From Bacillota bacterium (GTDB lineage: Bacteria; Bacillota; Clostridia; Lachnospirales; Lachnospiraceae): DNA of 64,000 bases. A program made the position numbers and the translations under genes. Shown one piece after another: positions 7,997 to 16,402 of this stretch. Position 1 is the first letter of the stretch. Each line of letters starts with the position of its first letter. The notes beneath the pieces were generated by a model. The model searched no databases and was not told where the DNA came from. It worked only from the letters and a program-made list of their open reading frames with translations. Location: positions 62,001 to 126,000 of the forward strand of contig JAEZLH010000006.1 of the NCBI GenBank assembly GCA_023435895.1, in the 5' to 3' direction.

Positions 7997-8923
7997 ATGA
8001 TGAAAAAATACATTATCTTGTTGTTTGCGCTGATTATAACCTTCGGTTTCGTTGGCTGTGGCAAAGAAGTGAAAAACGATAATAAAGATTTGACCAATAC
8101 ACCAAATGCGGACAAGGTGAAGGTTTCAGTAACCTTCAATGCATTAAAAGAGTTTGTAGAAGCGGTAGGAAAAGACCGAGTGGAAATATCAACGATTATT
8201 CCCAATGGGACGGAGCCCCATGATTTTGAACCGAAGGCAAGAGATCTTGTGAAACTTAGTAAAGCGGATGTTTTTGTGTACAATGGACTGGGAATGGAAG
8301 TATGGGTAGAACAAGCAATAAAAGCCGCGAATAATAAGAATTTAGTTGTGGTAGAAGCCTCAAAGGGGTCGGATATGATAGAGAATAAGGAAGCCGAGGA
8401 AATAGATGAACATGGAAAATACGATCCTCATCTATGGATTGGCTTAAAAGGTGCGATGTTTGAAATCAAAAATATAAAGGACGCACTTGTACAAGTAGAT
8501 CCGACCAATAAGGATTTTTATGAAACAAATTATAAGGACTATAGTCAGCAACTTGAACAATTATATAAGGAATATAGTGATAAATTTAAGAGTATTTCAA
8601 AAAAGAGCTTTGTAACCGGGCATGCGGCCTTTGGGTATTTATGCCGTGATTTTGGGCTGGAACAAAATAGCGTGGAGGATGTATTTGCAGAAGGGGAACC
8701 TAGTGCCCAACAGTTGACGGAACTAGTAAGCTATTGTAAGGCGAATAACGTAACCACAATATTTGCAGAAGAGATGGCTAGTTCCGATGTGTCTCAAACA
8801 CTCGCCAATGAAGTGGGAGCAAAGGTAGAGACTATTTATACCATGGAGAGCGCCGAGGATAATATGTCCTATCTGGAACGCATAAGCAGCAACTTATCTA
8901 AAATCTATGAGAGCTTAAAATAA
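7997..8923 (+). CDS. znuA: Zinc ABC transporter substrate-binding lipoprotein
   Basis: 308 aa. A lipoprotein signal peptide ends in GFVGC (Cys21), so the protein is anchored outside the membrane. Metal-binding histidines characteristic of cluster A-I proteins are visible in NGTEPHDFEP, YDPHLWIG and TGHAAFGYL, with an acidic partner in FAEEM. The flexible loop between the first two is short and acidic (EEIDEHGKYDPH) rather than strongly His-rich. GGAGG lies 7 nt before the first ATG of an ATGATG pair. It is divergent from znuCB and shares the two operators; a terminator follows. Confidence 0.92.
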   Translation: MMKKYIILLFALIITFGFVGCGKEVKNDNKDLTNTPNADKVKVSVTFNALKEFVEAVGKDRVEISTIIPNGTEPHDFEPKARDLVKLSKADVFVYNGLGMEVWVEQAIKAANNKNLVVVEASKGSDMIENKEAEEIDEHGKYDPHLWIGLKGAMFEIKNIKDALVQVDPTNKDFYETNYKDYSQQLEQLYKEYSDKFKSISKKSFVTGHAAFGYLCRDFGLEQNSVEDVFAEGEPSAQQLTELVSYCKANNVTTIFAEEMASSDVSQTLANEVGAKVETIYTMESAEDNMSYLERISSNLSKIYESLK

Positions 8924-8962
8924 AGCTTATATTTATAGAAAGATTATGAATATATTTTAAAA

Positions 8963-9000
8963 TTAATGGAAGTCATTTCTGATTTCCATTAAATTTTTTT
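8963..9000 (+). terminator. Intrinsic terminator of znuA
   Basis: TTAATGGAA pairs perfectly with TTCCATTAA and is followed by seven T. Confidence 0.88.
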
Positions 9001-9014
9001 ATAGATATAAAGAG

Positions 9015-9046
9015 AATATAACTCGTCATTGTGGACGAGTTATATT
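9015..9046. other. Perfect 13-bp hairpin with 6-nt loop
   Basis: AATATAACTCGTC and GACGAGTTATATT are exact complements around ATTGTG. There is no T tract of note on either strand, and it sits just past the znuA terminator. The rest of the gap to 9401 shows no other gene. It could be a small structured RNA, a second weak terminator or a protein-binding palindrome. Confidence 0.5.
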
Positions 9047-9325
9047 AAATATTCTACCAGTATTCCAATGCCTTGTATACTCATCTCAGATAATGCTCAT
9101 ACAACCGAATTCTACTGGCAGTACGCTATCATCCCATATAGTATCATCAATAAAAACCAGGATTCATCCATCCTCCGTTCCTAAAGTTTTATAAGCAAAA
9201 ATTATCTATAATATTCCATAACCTTATTATGCAGTAATAGAATTTTTTAAAATTAGTATGGTTTGATTTATCTTTGCATATGTTCTGTCATAAGATTTTT
9301 AGCAGATTGTATTAAGCAATAGTAA

Positions 9326-9340
9326 TGTGACCATATCACA
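9326..9340. promoter_or_regulatory. Possible operator upstream of rhodanese gene
   Basis: TGTGACCATATCACA is a perfect palindrome apart from its centre, just upstream of a TATAAT at 9347-9352. It looks like a CRP/FNR-type site but has a 5-bp rather than the classical 6-bp spacer. The cognate protein is not in this window. Confidence 0.4.
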
Positions 9341-9401
9341 GAAAAATATAATGAAATAGTTATAATGGAATAATAATAGTATTACACAAGGAGGATGAAC
9401 G

Positions 9402-9722
9402 ATGTTTGAATTTTTAAAAAGTGATACAAGTAAGTTGATTCATGTAAATGATATGGATGAACTAATTGGAACAGTAGAGTTGATTGATATCAGGGAGCCT
9501 TATGAATATAAGAGAGGAACCATAAAGACGGCTAAGAATATCCCTATGGGGAACTTGTTGAGTGCTCCGGAAAAGTACCTGCTAAAAGATAAGAAATATT
9601 ATATTATGTGTCAATCAGGCGGCAGAAGCGGAAATGCCTGCAGACTTCTTGCAAGACAGGGATTTGATGTGATGAATGTAACTGGCGGTATGGGTTCCTA
9701 TGTAGGAACAAAAAGGAAGTAG
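9402..9722 (+). CDS. Single-domain rhodanese-like sulfurtransferase
   Basis: 106 aa, one rhodanese domain. LIDIREPYEYKRGTI is the conserved N-terminal CH2A motif, and the active-site loop is CQSGGRSGNA with the catalytic cysteine near residue 70. The six-residue loop CQSGGR is of the sulfur-transferring type rather than the phosphatase-like type with a longer loop. There is no signal peptide, so it is cytoplasmic. A good AGGAGG precedes it. Likely a persulfide carrier; the partner is unknown. The Ku gene begins 98 bp later, probably as a separate unit. Confidence 0.88.
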   Translation: MFEFLKSDTSKLIHVNDMDELIGTVELIDIREPYEYKRGTIKTAKNIPMGNLLSAPEKYLLKDKKYYIMCQSGGRSGNACRLLARQGFDVMNVTGGMGSYVGTKRK

Positions 9723-9820
9723 GGTAAGTAGGGTCAACAGAATCAATGTGTAAGAGAAATCAATTTCGAAATGGATATGAATTGGGTAATTGGAAACAAT
9801 AGCCTACGGAGGTGTTTATT

Positions 9821-10594
9821 ATGCTATCACGTAAATCAGTTATAACCTTTGGAATGGTTGCAATTCCCATTGGAATGTATACAGCAACTCAGGATAATGA
9901 CATTCATTTTAATCAACTTCATAAGGAAGATAATAGCAGGATCCGCTATAAGAAGACCTGTGCTCATTGTGGCAAAGAAATCAGTACAAATGATATTGTA
10001 AAAGGATTTGAATATGATGAAGACAAATACGTTGTCGTAACAGATGAGGAGATTGAAAAAATAAAGACAGAGAAAGAGAAATCCATTCAAATCCTGCATT
10101 TTGCTCAGTTGAATCAGATTTCACCTGTCTACTATGAAAAAACCTATCAGGCAATACCCGAAGCTGGCGGGGAGAAAGCCTTTGAATTGCTTCGCTCTGC
10201 ATTGATGGCGGAACAAAAGGTTGCCATCGGAAAGGCAGTGATGGGTACGAAGGATACCTTAATGGCGATTATACCCAGAGAGGAAGGGATTCTTATCTCA
10301 ACGATGTTTTATGCAGATGATATTAAGGAGCTTCAAAAGAGCTATACAAAGCCGGAAGTATCCGAGCCGGAACTGAATATGGCGAAACTATTAATTAATT
10401 CTATGGACACACCCTTTGACCCATCCAAATATAAGGACGAATATCAGTCGAGGCTGCGCGAATTAATTGAGACGAAGATTTCCGGTAAAGAAGTAGTGGC
10501 CGCTGAACCAACCAGTGAGGGGAAAGTAATTGATTTGATGGAGGCTCTCAAGGTTAGTGTAGAGAAAGCGAAGAGGGATAAGGAACCGGCATAA
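9821..10594 (+). CDS. ku: Ku protein, DNA end-binding factor of bacterial NHEJ
   Basis: 257 aa, the homodimeric prokaryotic Ku. Diagnostic stretches are FGMVAIPIGMYTATQDNDI at the N-terminus and RIRYKKTCAHCGKEI, followed by VKGFEYDEDKYVVVTDEEIE. It forms a ring on DNA ends and recruits LigD. An upstream GTG at 9812 is part of the GGAGGTG ribosome site, so ATG 9821 is the start. LigD begins 4 bp after its stop, so the two are co-transcribed. The basic C-terminal extension is short (KVSVEKAKRDKEPA). Confidence 0.95.
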   Translation: MLSRKSVITFGMVAIPIGMYTATQDNDIHFNQLHKEDNSRIRYKKTCAHCGKEISTNDIVKGFEYDEDKYVVVTDEEIEKIKTEKEKSIQILHFAQLNQISPVYYEKTYQAIPEAGGEKAFELLRSALMAEQKVAIGKAVMGTKDTLMAIIPREEGILISTMFYADDIKELQKSYTKPEVSEPELNMAKLLINSMDTPFDPSKYKDEYQSRLRELIETKISGKEVVAAEPTSEGKVIDLMEALKVSVEKAKRDKEPA

Positions 10595-10598
10595 ATAT

Positions 10599-13040
10599 AT
10601 GACAGAGAAACTGAACGAATACAATGAAAAGAGGAATTTTGAGAAAACCAAGGAACCGGAAGGAATGAGTGAAGCTTCAGAAGAGGGGCTTAGATTTGTC
10701 GTTCAACATCATATGGCACGCAAAGAGCATTATGATCTTCGTCTGGAATGGGAAGGTGTGATGCTAAGCTGGGCAGTGCCAAAAGGACCATCCTTTGATA
10801 CCCATGATAAGAGACTTGCCGTCCAGGTTGAGGATCATCCCCTTGAGTATAGGAACTTTGAGGGAACCATTCCCAAGGGGGAATATGGAGGGGGTATCGT
10901 TATGATTTGGGACGAAGGCTTCTGGGAACCCTTTGGCAATGTAAGAGAAGGTTTGAAAAAAGGGGAATTAAAGTTCGCACTGATGGGAGCAAGATTAAAG
11001 GGAAAATGGGCTCTTGTAAGGTGGAAAGCCATCTCCGGGGATACAAAGGATAATTGGCTCTTGCTAAAGGAGAAGGATGAGTATGTTCAAGCATCAAGCC
11101 CAATAACAGAGTTTATGACCAGCATTAGAACAGGACGAACGATGGAAGAAATTGAAGGTGGCGAAAGGGAAAAAGTGATCCGGAATCCGTTTCAGTCATT
11201 AGAGGTGATGCTTGCGAAGCTGGTACAGGAGATTCCAGAGGGAGATGGATGGCTTTATGAGATGAAATATGACGGTTATCGAATTATAGCCTTTGTAGAA
11301 GGTAACCACGCACGTTTAATTACGAGGAATGGCAATGATTATAGCCATCGCTTTAAAGAGGTGACCAACTCTCTGATTCATCTTGCGAAAGGAAGGGCTA
11401 TGGTTTTGGACGGAGAAGTTGCGGTAACGGATGCTACTGGAAAGACGGATTTTCAAGCCCTTCAAAACTATATGAAAAATCCAAACGGTCAGAAGTTGGT
11501 CTATATTGTTTTTGACATTCTTTCTTTGGATGGCGTTGATTTAAGGGAACAACCATTAATAGAGAGAAAAAGTGTTCTGGAAGAGTTGATGAAAGGTACC
11601 TCAGGAAATCTCTACTATGGTCGTTATGTGAGAGGCAATGGAAAAGAATGCTTTCAAGCTGCTCAGGAAGCGGATATGGAAGGAATCGTAGGCAAGAAGG
11701 AAACTTCCGTATACAGCGGAACAAGAAACGGTGATTGGATCAAACTAAAATGCGACAAAAGGCAAGAATTTGTTATTGGTGGATATACGCTAACAGATAA
11801 AAAAACAAATGGAATCAGTGCCCTGCTTCTTGGAACTTATGAAAATAGGGAACTTATTTATGCGGGGAGAACAGGCACCGGGTTAAGTGAACGAGAAATG
11901 AAGAATCAGGAAGAAAAATTTATTAATTTAATCAGACAACAGTCACCCTTTCTAATCGCGCCGAAAGCAAGAAATTCGGAAAGAATTACATGGTTGGAAC
12001 CGGAATTGGTGGCTGAAGTCAAATTTGCAGAGTGGACAAAGGATAATCATTTAAGGCAGGCAAGCTTTAAAGGGCTTCGGACGGATAAAAATCCAAGAGA
12101 GGTAAAACGGGAAGCAGTGGATCAATTATCATATACAGAGGTTGTACCGAATGAGGAACAGCCAGCCAGAAATTCTTCAGGTATCTTAATAATCGAAGGA
12201 ATTAAAATCACAAACCCGGACAAGGTGTTATTTGAAAATCCACCTATAACGAAGGAAGATATTATACGTTATTATTTACAGGTAGGGGAACGAATGCTGG
12301 AGTATTCCTCCAATCGAATCCTTAGTGTGGTTCGATGTCCTAAAGGAGTAAGTCAGCCATGTTTTTTCAAAAAGCATCCACTTCCCGGAACCAAAGGAAT
12401 TATAACCATACCGATTGCCGGCAATGATAAAATTGAGGAAGAGTATTTTTATATAAAGGACATACAGGGATTGATTGCAGAGGTACAACTGGGAACTTTG
12501 GAATTTCATACTTGGGGAAGTCGTGTAGATTCCTTGGAGCAACCGGATGTGATGGTGTTTGATCTTGATCCGGATGAGGGCATGGAGTTGGAAAGAATAC
12601 GTCAAGGTGCTAGAGAAATCAAAGATTTGCTTTCGGAACTTTCCTTAAAATCATATCTAAAGACCAGCGGTGGAAAGGGTTATCACGTGGTTGTACCTTT
12701 TCAGCCATCTGCTGACTGGGCTGTATTCCACGACTTTGCCAGGCGTATTGCAGAAGTGATGGAGAAAAAATGGCCTGATCGCTATACGAGTAATGTTAGA
12801 AAGGCAAGACGTTCTGATCGAATCTTTATTGACTGGATACGCAACGGCAGGGGAGCAACCAGTATAGCACCCTATTCGATTCGTGCGAGAAAAGGGGGTA
12901 AGGTATCCATGCCAATTCGTTGGGAGGAACTGGACGAAACTGCGCCGGATAGTATTACTATGGAAGAAGCAATTCGGCGTATTCGGCTGGAAGATCCCTG
13001 GAAAGGCTTTTATCAGAATGATCAAAGGATACGTGTATAA
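10599..13040 (+). CDS. ligD: Multifunctional ATP-dependent DNA ligase LigD (phosphoesterase-ligase-polymerase)
   Basis: 813 aa with three domains. A 3'-phosphoesterase (about 25-165) has VVQHHMARKEHYDLRLE and IPKGEYGGG. An ATP ligase (about 195-520) has adenylated Lys223 in YEMKYDGYR. A C-terminal primase-polymerase (about 527-800) has ITNPDKVLFENPPITKED, the metal-binding acidic pair in FDLDPDE and the TSGGKGYHVVVP motif. The order phosphoesterase-ligase-polymerase is that of Pseudomonas LigD, not the Bacillus (ligase-polymerase) or Mycobacterium (polymerase-phosphoesterase-ligase) order. All catalytic motifs look intact. With Ku it makes a complete end-joining system. The ribosome site is weak, suggesting coupling to ku. 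Confidence 0.95.
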   Translation: MTEKLNEYNEKRNFEKTKEPEGMSEASEEGLRFVVQHHMARKEHYDLRLEWEGVMLSWAVPKGPSFDTHDKRLAVQVEDHPLEYRNFEGTIPKGEYGGGIVMIWDEGFWEPFGNVREGLKKGELKFALMGARLKGKWALVRWKAISGDTKDNWLLLKEKDEYVQASSPITEFMTSIRTGRTMEEIEGGEREKVIRNPFQSLEVMLAKLVQEIPEGDGWLYEMKYDGYRIIAFVEGNHARLITRNGNDYSHRFKEVTNSLIHLAKGRAMVLDGEVAVTDATGKTDFQALQNYMKNPNGQKLVYIVFDILSLDGVDLREQPLIERKSVLEELMKGTSGNLYYGRYVRGNGKECFQAAQEADMEGIVGKKETSVYSGTRNGDWIKLKCDKRQEFVIGGYTLTDKKTNGISALLLGTYENRELIYAGRTGTGLSEREMKNQEEKFINLIRQQSPFLIAPKARNSERITWLEPELVAEVKFAEWTKDNHLRQASFKGLRTDKNPREVKREAVDQLSYTEVVPNEEQPARNSSGILIIEGIKITNPDKVLFENPPITKEDIIRYYLQVGERMLEYSSNRILSVVRCPKGVSQPCFFKKHPLPGTKGIITIPIAGNDKIEEEYFYIKDIQGLIAEVQLGTLEFHTWGSRVDSLEQPDVMVFDLDPDEGMELERIRQGAREIKDLLSELSLKSYLKTSGGKGYHVVVPFQPSADWAVFHDFARRIAEVMEKKWPDRYTSNVRKARRSDRIFIDWIRNGRGATSIAPYSIRARKGGKVSMPIRWEELDETAPDSITMEEAIRRIRLEDPWKGFYQNDQRIRV

Positions 13041-13115
13041 TAAATTTGATAATTCTTTCAATTTAGTTGGGAATATCCTTCGGGGGTTCTTAAAAAGAAA
13101 ATAATTTTTAGTTTT

Positions 13116-13147
13116 ACGGCACATTTCTAATGGAGGAAGTGTGCCGT
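13116..13147 (+). terminator. Hairpin after ligD, possible terminator
   Basis: ACGGCACA and TGTGCCGT form a perfect 8-bp GC-rich stem, but only TTGTG follows, so termination efficiency is uncertain. Confidence 0.45.
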
Positions 13148-13239
13148 TTGTGCAATGGAATATCGAATATAATTCAAGAGGTGCAATAGTTTCTAATGCT
13201 TAGGGGATTTTAATTCATGAATTCTATTTCGTTATATAG

Positions 13240-13252
13240 TTGACAAAGTCAA
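13240..13252. promoter_or_regulatory. MarR-type operator, distal copy
   Basis: TTGACAAAGTCAA is a 13-bp palindrome. A near-identical TTGACATAGTCAA lies with its centre 22 bp downstream, two helical turns away on the same face of DNA. Confidence 0.7.
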
Positions 13253-13261
13253 ATAAAATAA

Positions 13262-13290
13262 TTGACATAGTCAAATAGAATGTTTATAAT
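13262..13290 (+). promoter_or_regulatory. Promoter of the MarR-GNAT gene with embedded operator
   Basis: TTGACA (13262-13267) and TATAAT (13285-13290) with a 17-bp spacer. The palindrome TTGACATAGTCAA (13262-13274) includes the whole -35 hexamer, so a bound regulator would occlude polymerase. The arrangement predicts autorepression. Confidence 0.8.
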
Positions 13291-13318
13291 TTTATAAAAA
13301 CAAGGAGGTATTTTAATC

Positions 13319-14248
13319 ATGGAAAGATTATATCAAGAAAGTATTGCGATTATCCGAAGGTTTAATCGTTATTATACGAACATTTTAGGTTTATTGGATA
13401 GGCATATTCTGGATAGCGATTTGTCCCTATCTGAAGTGCGTGTTTTGCATGAGATTGGAAAAACGGAACACTGTACTTCTAAAATGCTGACAGATATTCT
13501 TAGTATAGATGCTGGATACTTAAGTCGAATACTTAAGAAATTCTATCGAATGGAGCTTGTAAGTAAAGAGAAATCACCAAAGGATGGCAGAGCTCAGGAG
13601 TTATATCTGACAGACAAGGGGATGGCTAAAATGAAGGAGCTTAATATTAGTTCCGATGAGCAGATATCCCAATTAATTAAGCCATTGACACCTAGAGATC
13701 AAAAGCGTTTGGTAAAGGATATGACCTCTATTGAAACCATTTTAACCAATGGATGTAATATCAAATTAGAAGATATTATAATACGTAATGAAATCCATTC
13801 AGGAGACATCGGATATATAATACATATGCATGGTTGGATGTATCTGGAGGAGTGTGGATATTCTAGGGAGTTTGAGGGGTATGTAATCGAATCCTTCGTG
13901 AAATTTGCAAGTAAGTATAATCCCAATAAGGAACGGCTATGGTGTGCAGAGCATAATGGCAATATAATCGGATGCATTGCTATTGTGGATGGGGGGACGC
14001 AAGCAAGGCTGCGATGGTTTTTGATTGATCCTCATTATCGGAAGATTGGGCTAGGTAAAAAGCTGTTTCAGGAAGCACTTTCCTTTGCAAGGGAAAAGGA
14101 TTACAAAAGTATTTATCTAAGTACAACCCTTGACCAAGAAACAGCAATCAGAATGTACACGAAGGCAGGTTTTGTAAAGATATCTGAGAAAGAGAATCAT
14201 TCTTGGAGGGACAATATAACAGAGTTGGAATATGAACTGAAGTTGTAG
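13319..14248 (+). CDS. MarR-family regulator fused to GNAT acetyltransferase
   Basis: 309 aa. Residues 1-150 are a MarR winged helix (LSLSEVRVLHEIGKTEHCTSKMLTDIL then GYLSRILKKFYRMELV). Residues 150-309 are a GNAT domain with the acetyl-CoA loop YRKIGLGKKLFQEAL and the late MYTKAGFVKI strand. Such fusions are widespread in Firmicutes and actinobacteria, but the acetylated substrate is generally unknown. AAGGAGG lies 9 nt before the ATG. Two matched palindromes in the promoter indicate self-regulation. Possible role: ligand binding or acetyl-CoA level could be coupled to DNA binding. Confidence 0.9.
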   Translation: MERLYQESIAIIRRFNRYYTNILGLLDRHILDSDLSLSEVRVLHEIGKTEHCTSKMLTDILSIDAGYLSRILKKFYRMELVSKEKSPKDGRAQELYLTDKGMAKMKELNISSDEQISQLIKPLTPRDQKRLVKDMTSIETILTNGCNIKLEDIIIRNEIHSGDIGYIIHMHGWMYLEECGYSREFEGYVIESFVKFASKYNPNKERLWCAEHNGNIIGCIAIVDGGTQARLRWFLIDPHYRKIGLGKKLFQEALSFAREKDYKSIYLSTTLDQETAIRMYTKAGFVKISEKENHSWRDNITELEYELKL

Positions 14249-14273
14249 GGGTCAATAGCTGGGGTTGTGAATA

Positions 14274-14410
14274 TTGCAAAACCAAATGAGACATAGAATT
14301 TATCAGTCAAGAATACGAATTTTACCGCTTCCGTTGCCCTGCGGTCAAGAGTCAGCGTTAAAATTGTATTCCTGTCAGATAAATAGTTAAGGGTGTTGGG
14401 GGTTTTGCAA
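14274..14410. repeat. Hairpin repeat element, copy 1
   Basis: A 137-bp element whose ends are exact complements (TTGCAAAACC at the left, GGTTTTGCAA at the right). It folds along its length: AATTTATC with GATAAAT, GAATTTTACCGC with an imperfect GCGTTAAAATT, and a tip stem CCGC/GCGG around TTCCGTTGCCCT. A second copy follows with a period of 155 bp. No ORF spans it. It lies between two acetyltransferase genes. It resembles a small non-autonomous palindromic element or a structured RNA. Confidence 0.8.
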
Positions 14411-14429
14411 TATGCTAAGGTTGTGATGC

Positions 14430-14564
14430 TGCAAAACCAAATAAGACATAGAATTTATCAGCCAAGAATACGAATTTTACCGCATCCGTTGCCCTGCGGT
14501 CAAGAGTCAGCGTTAAAATTGTAATCCTGTCAGATAAATAGTTAAGGCGTTGGGGGTTTTGCAA
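14430..14564. repeat. Hairpin repeat element, copy 2
   Basis: Differs from copy 1 by only a handful of substitutions and one or two indels. The linker after it (TATGCTAAGGTTGTGATGC, 14565-14583) is identical to the linker between the copies (14411-14429), so the duplicated unit is element plus linker. The tip CCGCA/TGCGG stem is one pair longer here because a T-to-A change restores pairing. The next bases before the GNAT ribosome site are unrelated. Confidence 0.8.
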
Positions 14565-14639
14565 TATGCTAAGGTTGTGATGCTGCAAGAAAATTTGCTG
14601 AGAGTGGGTTAAGCGAGATTAAACTAGGAGGAGAGTACT

Positions 14640-15128
14640 ATGGAGATAGAGATTAAGTTAGCATATGATAGGAAGAGAGAGATTAGGGAGTTGTTTTCGG
14701 AATATACCAATATGTTGATTGATATGGATACTCAGGTGGCGGAATATTTATCCGTGCAAAATTATGAGGATGAACTGGAGAATCTTTCAGTAAAGTATGG
14801 AATGCCCTACGGGAGGTTGTATATCGCAGAGGTTGGGGGTGAACCAGCTGGCTGTGTTGCACTACGAAAATTGGATCATGATAATGGAGAGATTAAGAGA
14901 TTATTTGTAAGACCCTCTTTTCGAGGTAATAAAATTGGTAATCAATTAATGGAATTGGTTCTAGAGGAAGCAAAAAAAGTTGGTTATAAGAGTGTTTACT
15001 TAGATACGCTTCCATTTTTGAAGGAAGCAATACATATGTATGAGAAGTTAGGCTTTTGCCAGATAGATTCTTATAATAACAGTCCTATGGAATCGGCTGT
15101 TTATATGAAAAAAGAACTGAATCATTAA
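14640..15128 (+). CDS. GNAT-family N-acetyltransferase
   Basis: 162 aa. The central GNAT motif A is IKRLFVRPSFRGNKIGNQLMELVLEEA, with acetyl-CoA binding loop R-G-N-K-I-G. The C-terminal MYEKLGFCQID strand is also typical. The N-terminus is a helical LFSEYTNMLID segment seen in small-molecule acetyltransferases. AGGAGGAGAG precedes the ATG. It is not closely similar to the GNAT half of the upstream fusion. The substrate is unknown. The tandem hairpin repeats lie directly upstream of its ribosome site. Confidence 0.87.
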   Translation: MEIEIKLAYDRKREIRELFSEYTNMLIDMDTQVAEYLSVQNYEDELENLSVKYGMPYGRLYIAEVGGEPAGCVALRKLDHDNGEIKRLFVRPSFRGNKIGNQLMELVLEEAKKVGYKSVYLDTLPFLKEAIHMYEKLGFCQIDSYNNSPMESAVYMKKELNH

Positions 15129-15492
15129 AAAGGGAGAAGATATCATATAATCTTATAAAATAGGATAAAAGAATAAGATAAAATAGTAAGATAAAACAAA
15201 ATAAGATAGTAACATGTTTTTAATTATAAAATGATCTTTTTACTACTTTCCATCGTCCAATATGATAGAACCCTTATAGAAAAAAATGTATAAATCCTTT
15301 GAAAATTAGAACTAAAAGGGGTATAATGGTTTTGCTGTAGGTAAATATTAAATTACTGACAGTATATGATGTAATGATATTATCATGAAAACGATTCGGC
15401 TAGCGGATTTTTGTTGGGGACAAGCAATAGAAGATTCGCCCTAAATAAAAGAGGAGATTCGAGTAGATTTCATAGTTGGGAGATGGGAGAGA
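15129..15492. other. Intergenic region before lipid kinase
   Basis: The first 90 bp are low-complexity AT with repeated AGATAAAA/ATAAGATA units. No terminator is seen after the acetyltransferase. The useful element is the promoter at 15299-15327; the remaining ~165 bp are an untranslated leader without obvious structure. Confidence 0.5.
15299..15327 (+). promoter_or_regulatory. Promoter of the lipid kinase gene
   Basis: TTGAAA (15299-15304) and TATAAT (15322-15327) with a 17-bp spacer. Initiation near 15335 would give a leader of about 160 nt. Confidence 0.75.
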
Positions 15493-16389
15493 ATGGATAA
15501 TACGATGCTTTTTGTCTTTAATCCGCGAGCGGGGAAGGGAAAGATCAAGTATCATTTAAGTGAGATAATAGAGTTATATAAAAGTAAAGGTTATGAAGTT
15601 GTTTCGTATGCGACAGCAACGGATAATAATGCAGAAGCAATTGTCACAGACTGTTTAAAAAAAGATAATTATGAATATATTATATGTTCCGGCGGCGATG
15701 GTACACTGAATGAAATAGTCAATGGCGTTATGAAATCAGAAAATAAACCCAAATTGGTGCTGATTCCCATGGGAACCACCAATGATTACGCAAAGAGCCT
15801 AAAAATTCCACAGAGAATTAAGAAGGCTGCCTCCGTAGTGTTTGATAAGCATCATTTTGTTAGTGATGTTGGATTGTTAAATTCTAAATATTTCGTTTAT
15901 ATTGCTGCTTTTGGTTTATTTACTGATGTCCCATATGAAACTTCACAGTCGTATAAGAATATATTGGGACGCTTTGCCTATATAATGGAAGGAATTAAGC
16001 GTGTAGCGAATTTGAAATCCTACAATATTACTCTGGATTATGATGATAAACAAGTTTCAGGAGAATTCATATTCGGTATGATATCAAATTCTATATCGGT
16101 GGGAGGCTTCAAAGGAATTACAGGTCATTCCGTGGTGTTGGATGATGGATATTTTGAAGCGATTTTCATTAAGAAGCCCAATAATATTATGGATTTACAA
16201 ACAATTATCCATAATTTAAGTTCGGGGGAACTGAATTGTGAATTTATTATCTATGCGCAGGTTAAGGATATTCATATTAATTCAGAAATGAATATTCCGT
16301 GGACTATAGATGGAGAGTTTGGAGGGAATATGCAGACTGTAGATGTGAAAAATATTCCTCAGGCAATCTCCATTTGCACACCTTGCTAA
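15493..16389 (+). CDS. Diacylglycerol kinase family (YegS/BmrU-type) lipid kinase
   Basis: 298 aa, standard length. FNPRAGKGKIKYHLSEI at the N-terminus, the ATP loop SGGDGTLNEIVNGV near residues 60-74 and PMGTTNDYAKSLKIP near 96-110 are the defining catalytic-domain motifs. The C-terminal half is the beta-rich domain of the DgkB/YegS fold. It phosphorylates diacylglycerol or a related lipid, helping recycle lipids released during envelope polymer synthesis, but several family members have other lipid substrates. It is monocistronic, convergent with the APC permease, and separated from it by only 13 bp. Confidence 0.88.
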   Translation: MDNTMLFVFNPRAGKGKIKYHLSEIIELYKSKGYEVVSYATATDNNAEAIVTDCLKKDNYEYIICSGGDGTLNEIVNGVMKSENKPKLVLIPMGTTNDYAKSLKIPQRIKKAASVVFDKHHFVSDVGLLNSKYFVYIAAFGLFTDVPYETSQSYKNILGRFAYIMEGIKRVANLKSYNITLDYDDKQVSGEFIFGMISNSISVGGFKGITGHSVVLDDGYFEAIFIKKPNNIMDLQTIIHNLSSGELNCEFIIYAQVKDIHINSEMNIPWTIDGEFGGNMQTVDVKNIPQAISICTPC

Positions 16390-16402
16390 TACTCAAATCA
16401 CA

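Noticed and set aside
7855..8283. Minus-strand open frame of 142 codons across znuA
   Set aside because: It lies entirely opposite the convincing lipoprotein ZnuA and across its operators, has no ribosome site and no recognisable domain.
9326..9340. Functional CRP site upstream of rhodanese
   Set aside because: Spacer is 5 bp instead of 6 and no Crp/Fnr gene is present in the window, so I list it only as a possible operator and do not assign a regulator.
12657..13124. Minus-strand frame opposite the end of ligD
   Set aside because: Overlaps the LigD polymerase domain, which has clear motifs on the other strand; no ribosome site.
14274..14583. CRISPR array or integron attC site as the explanation for the tandem repeats
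   Set aside because: Only two copies, with 19-bp identical linkers instead of unique spacers, no cas or integrase genes nearby, and element length far exceeds a CRISPR repeat.
15150..15220. Possible short tandem repeat array (AGATAAAA-like units)
   Set aside because: Unit length and sequence drift and spacing is irregular; ordinary low-complexity AT DNA rather than a CRISPR or an iteron array.
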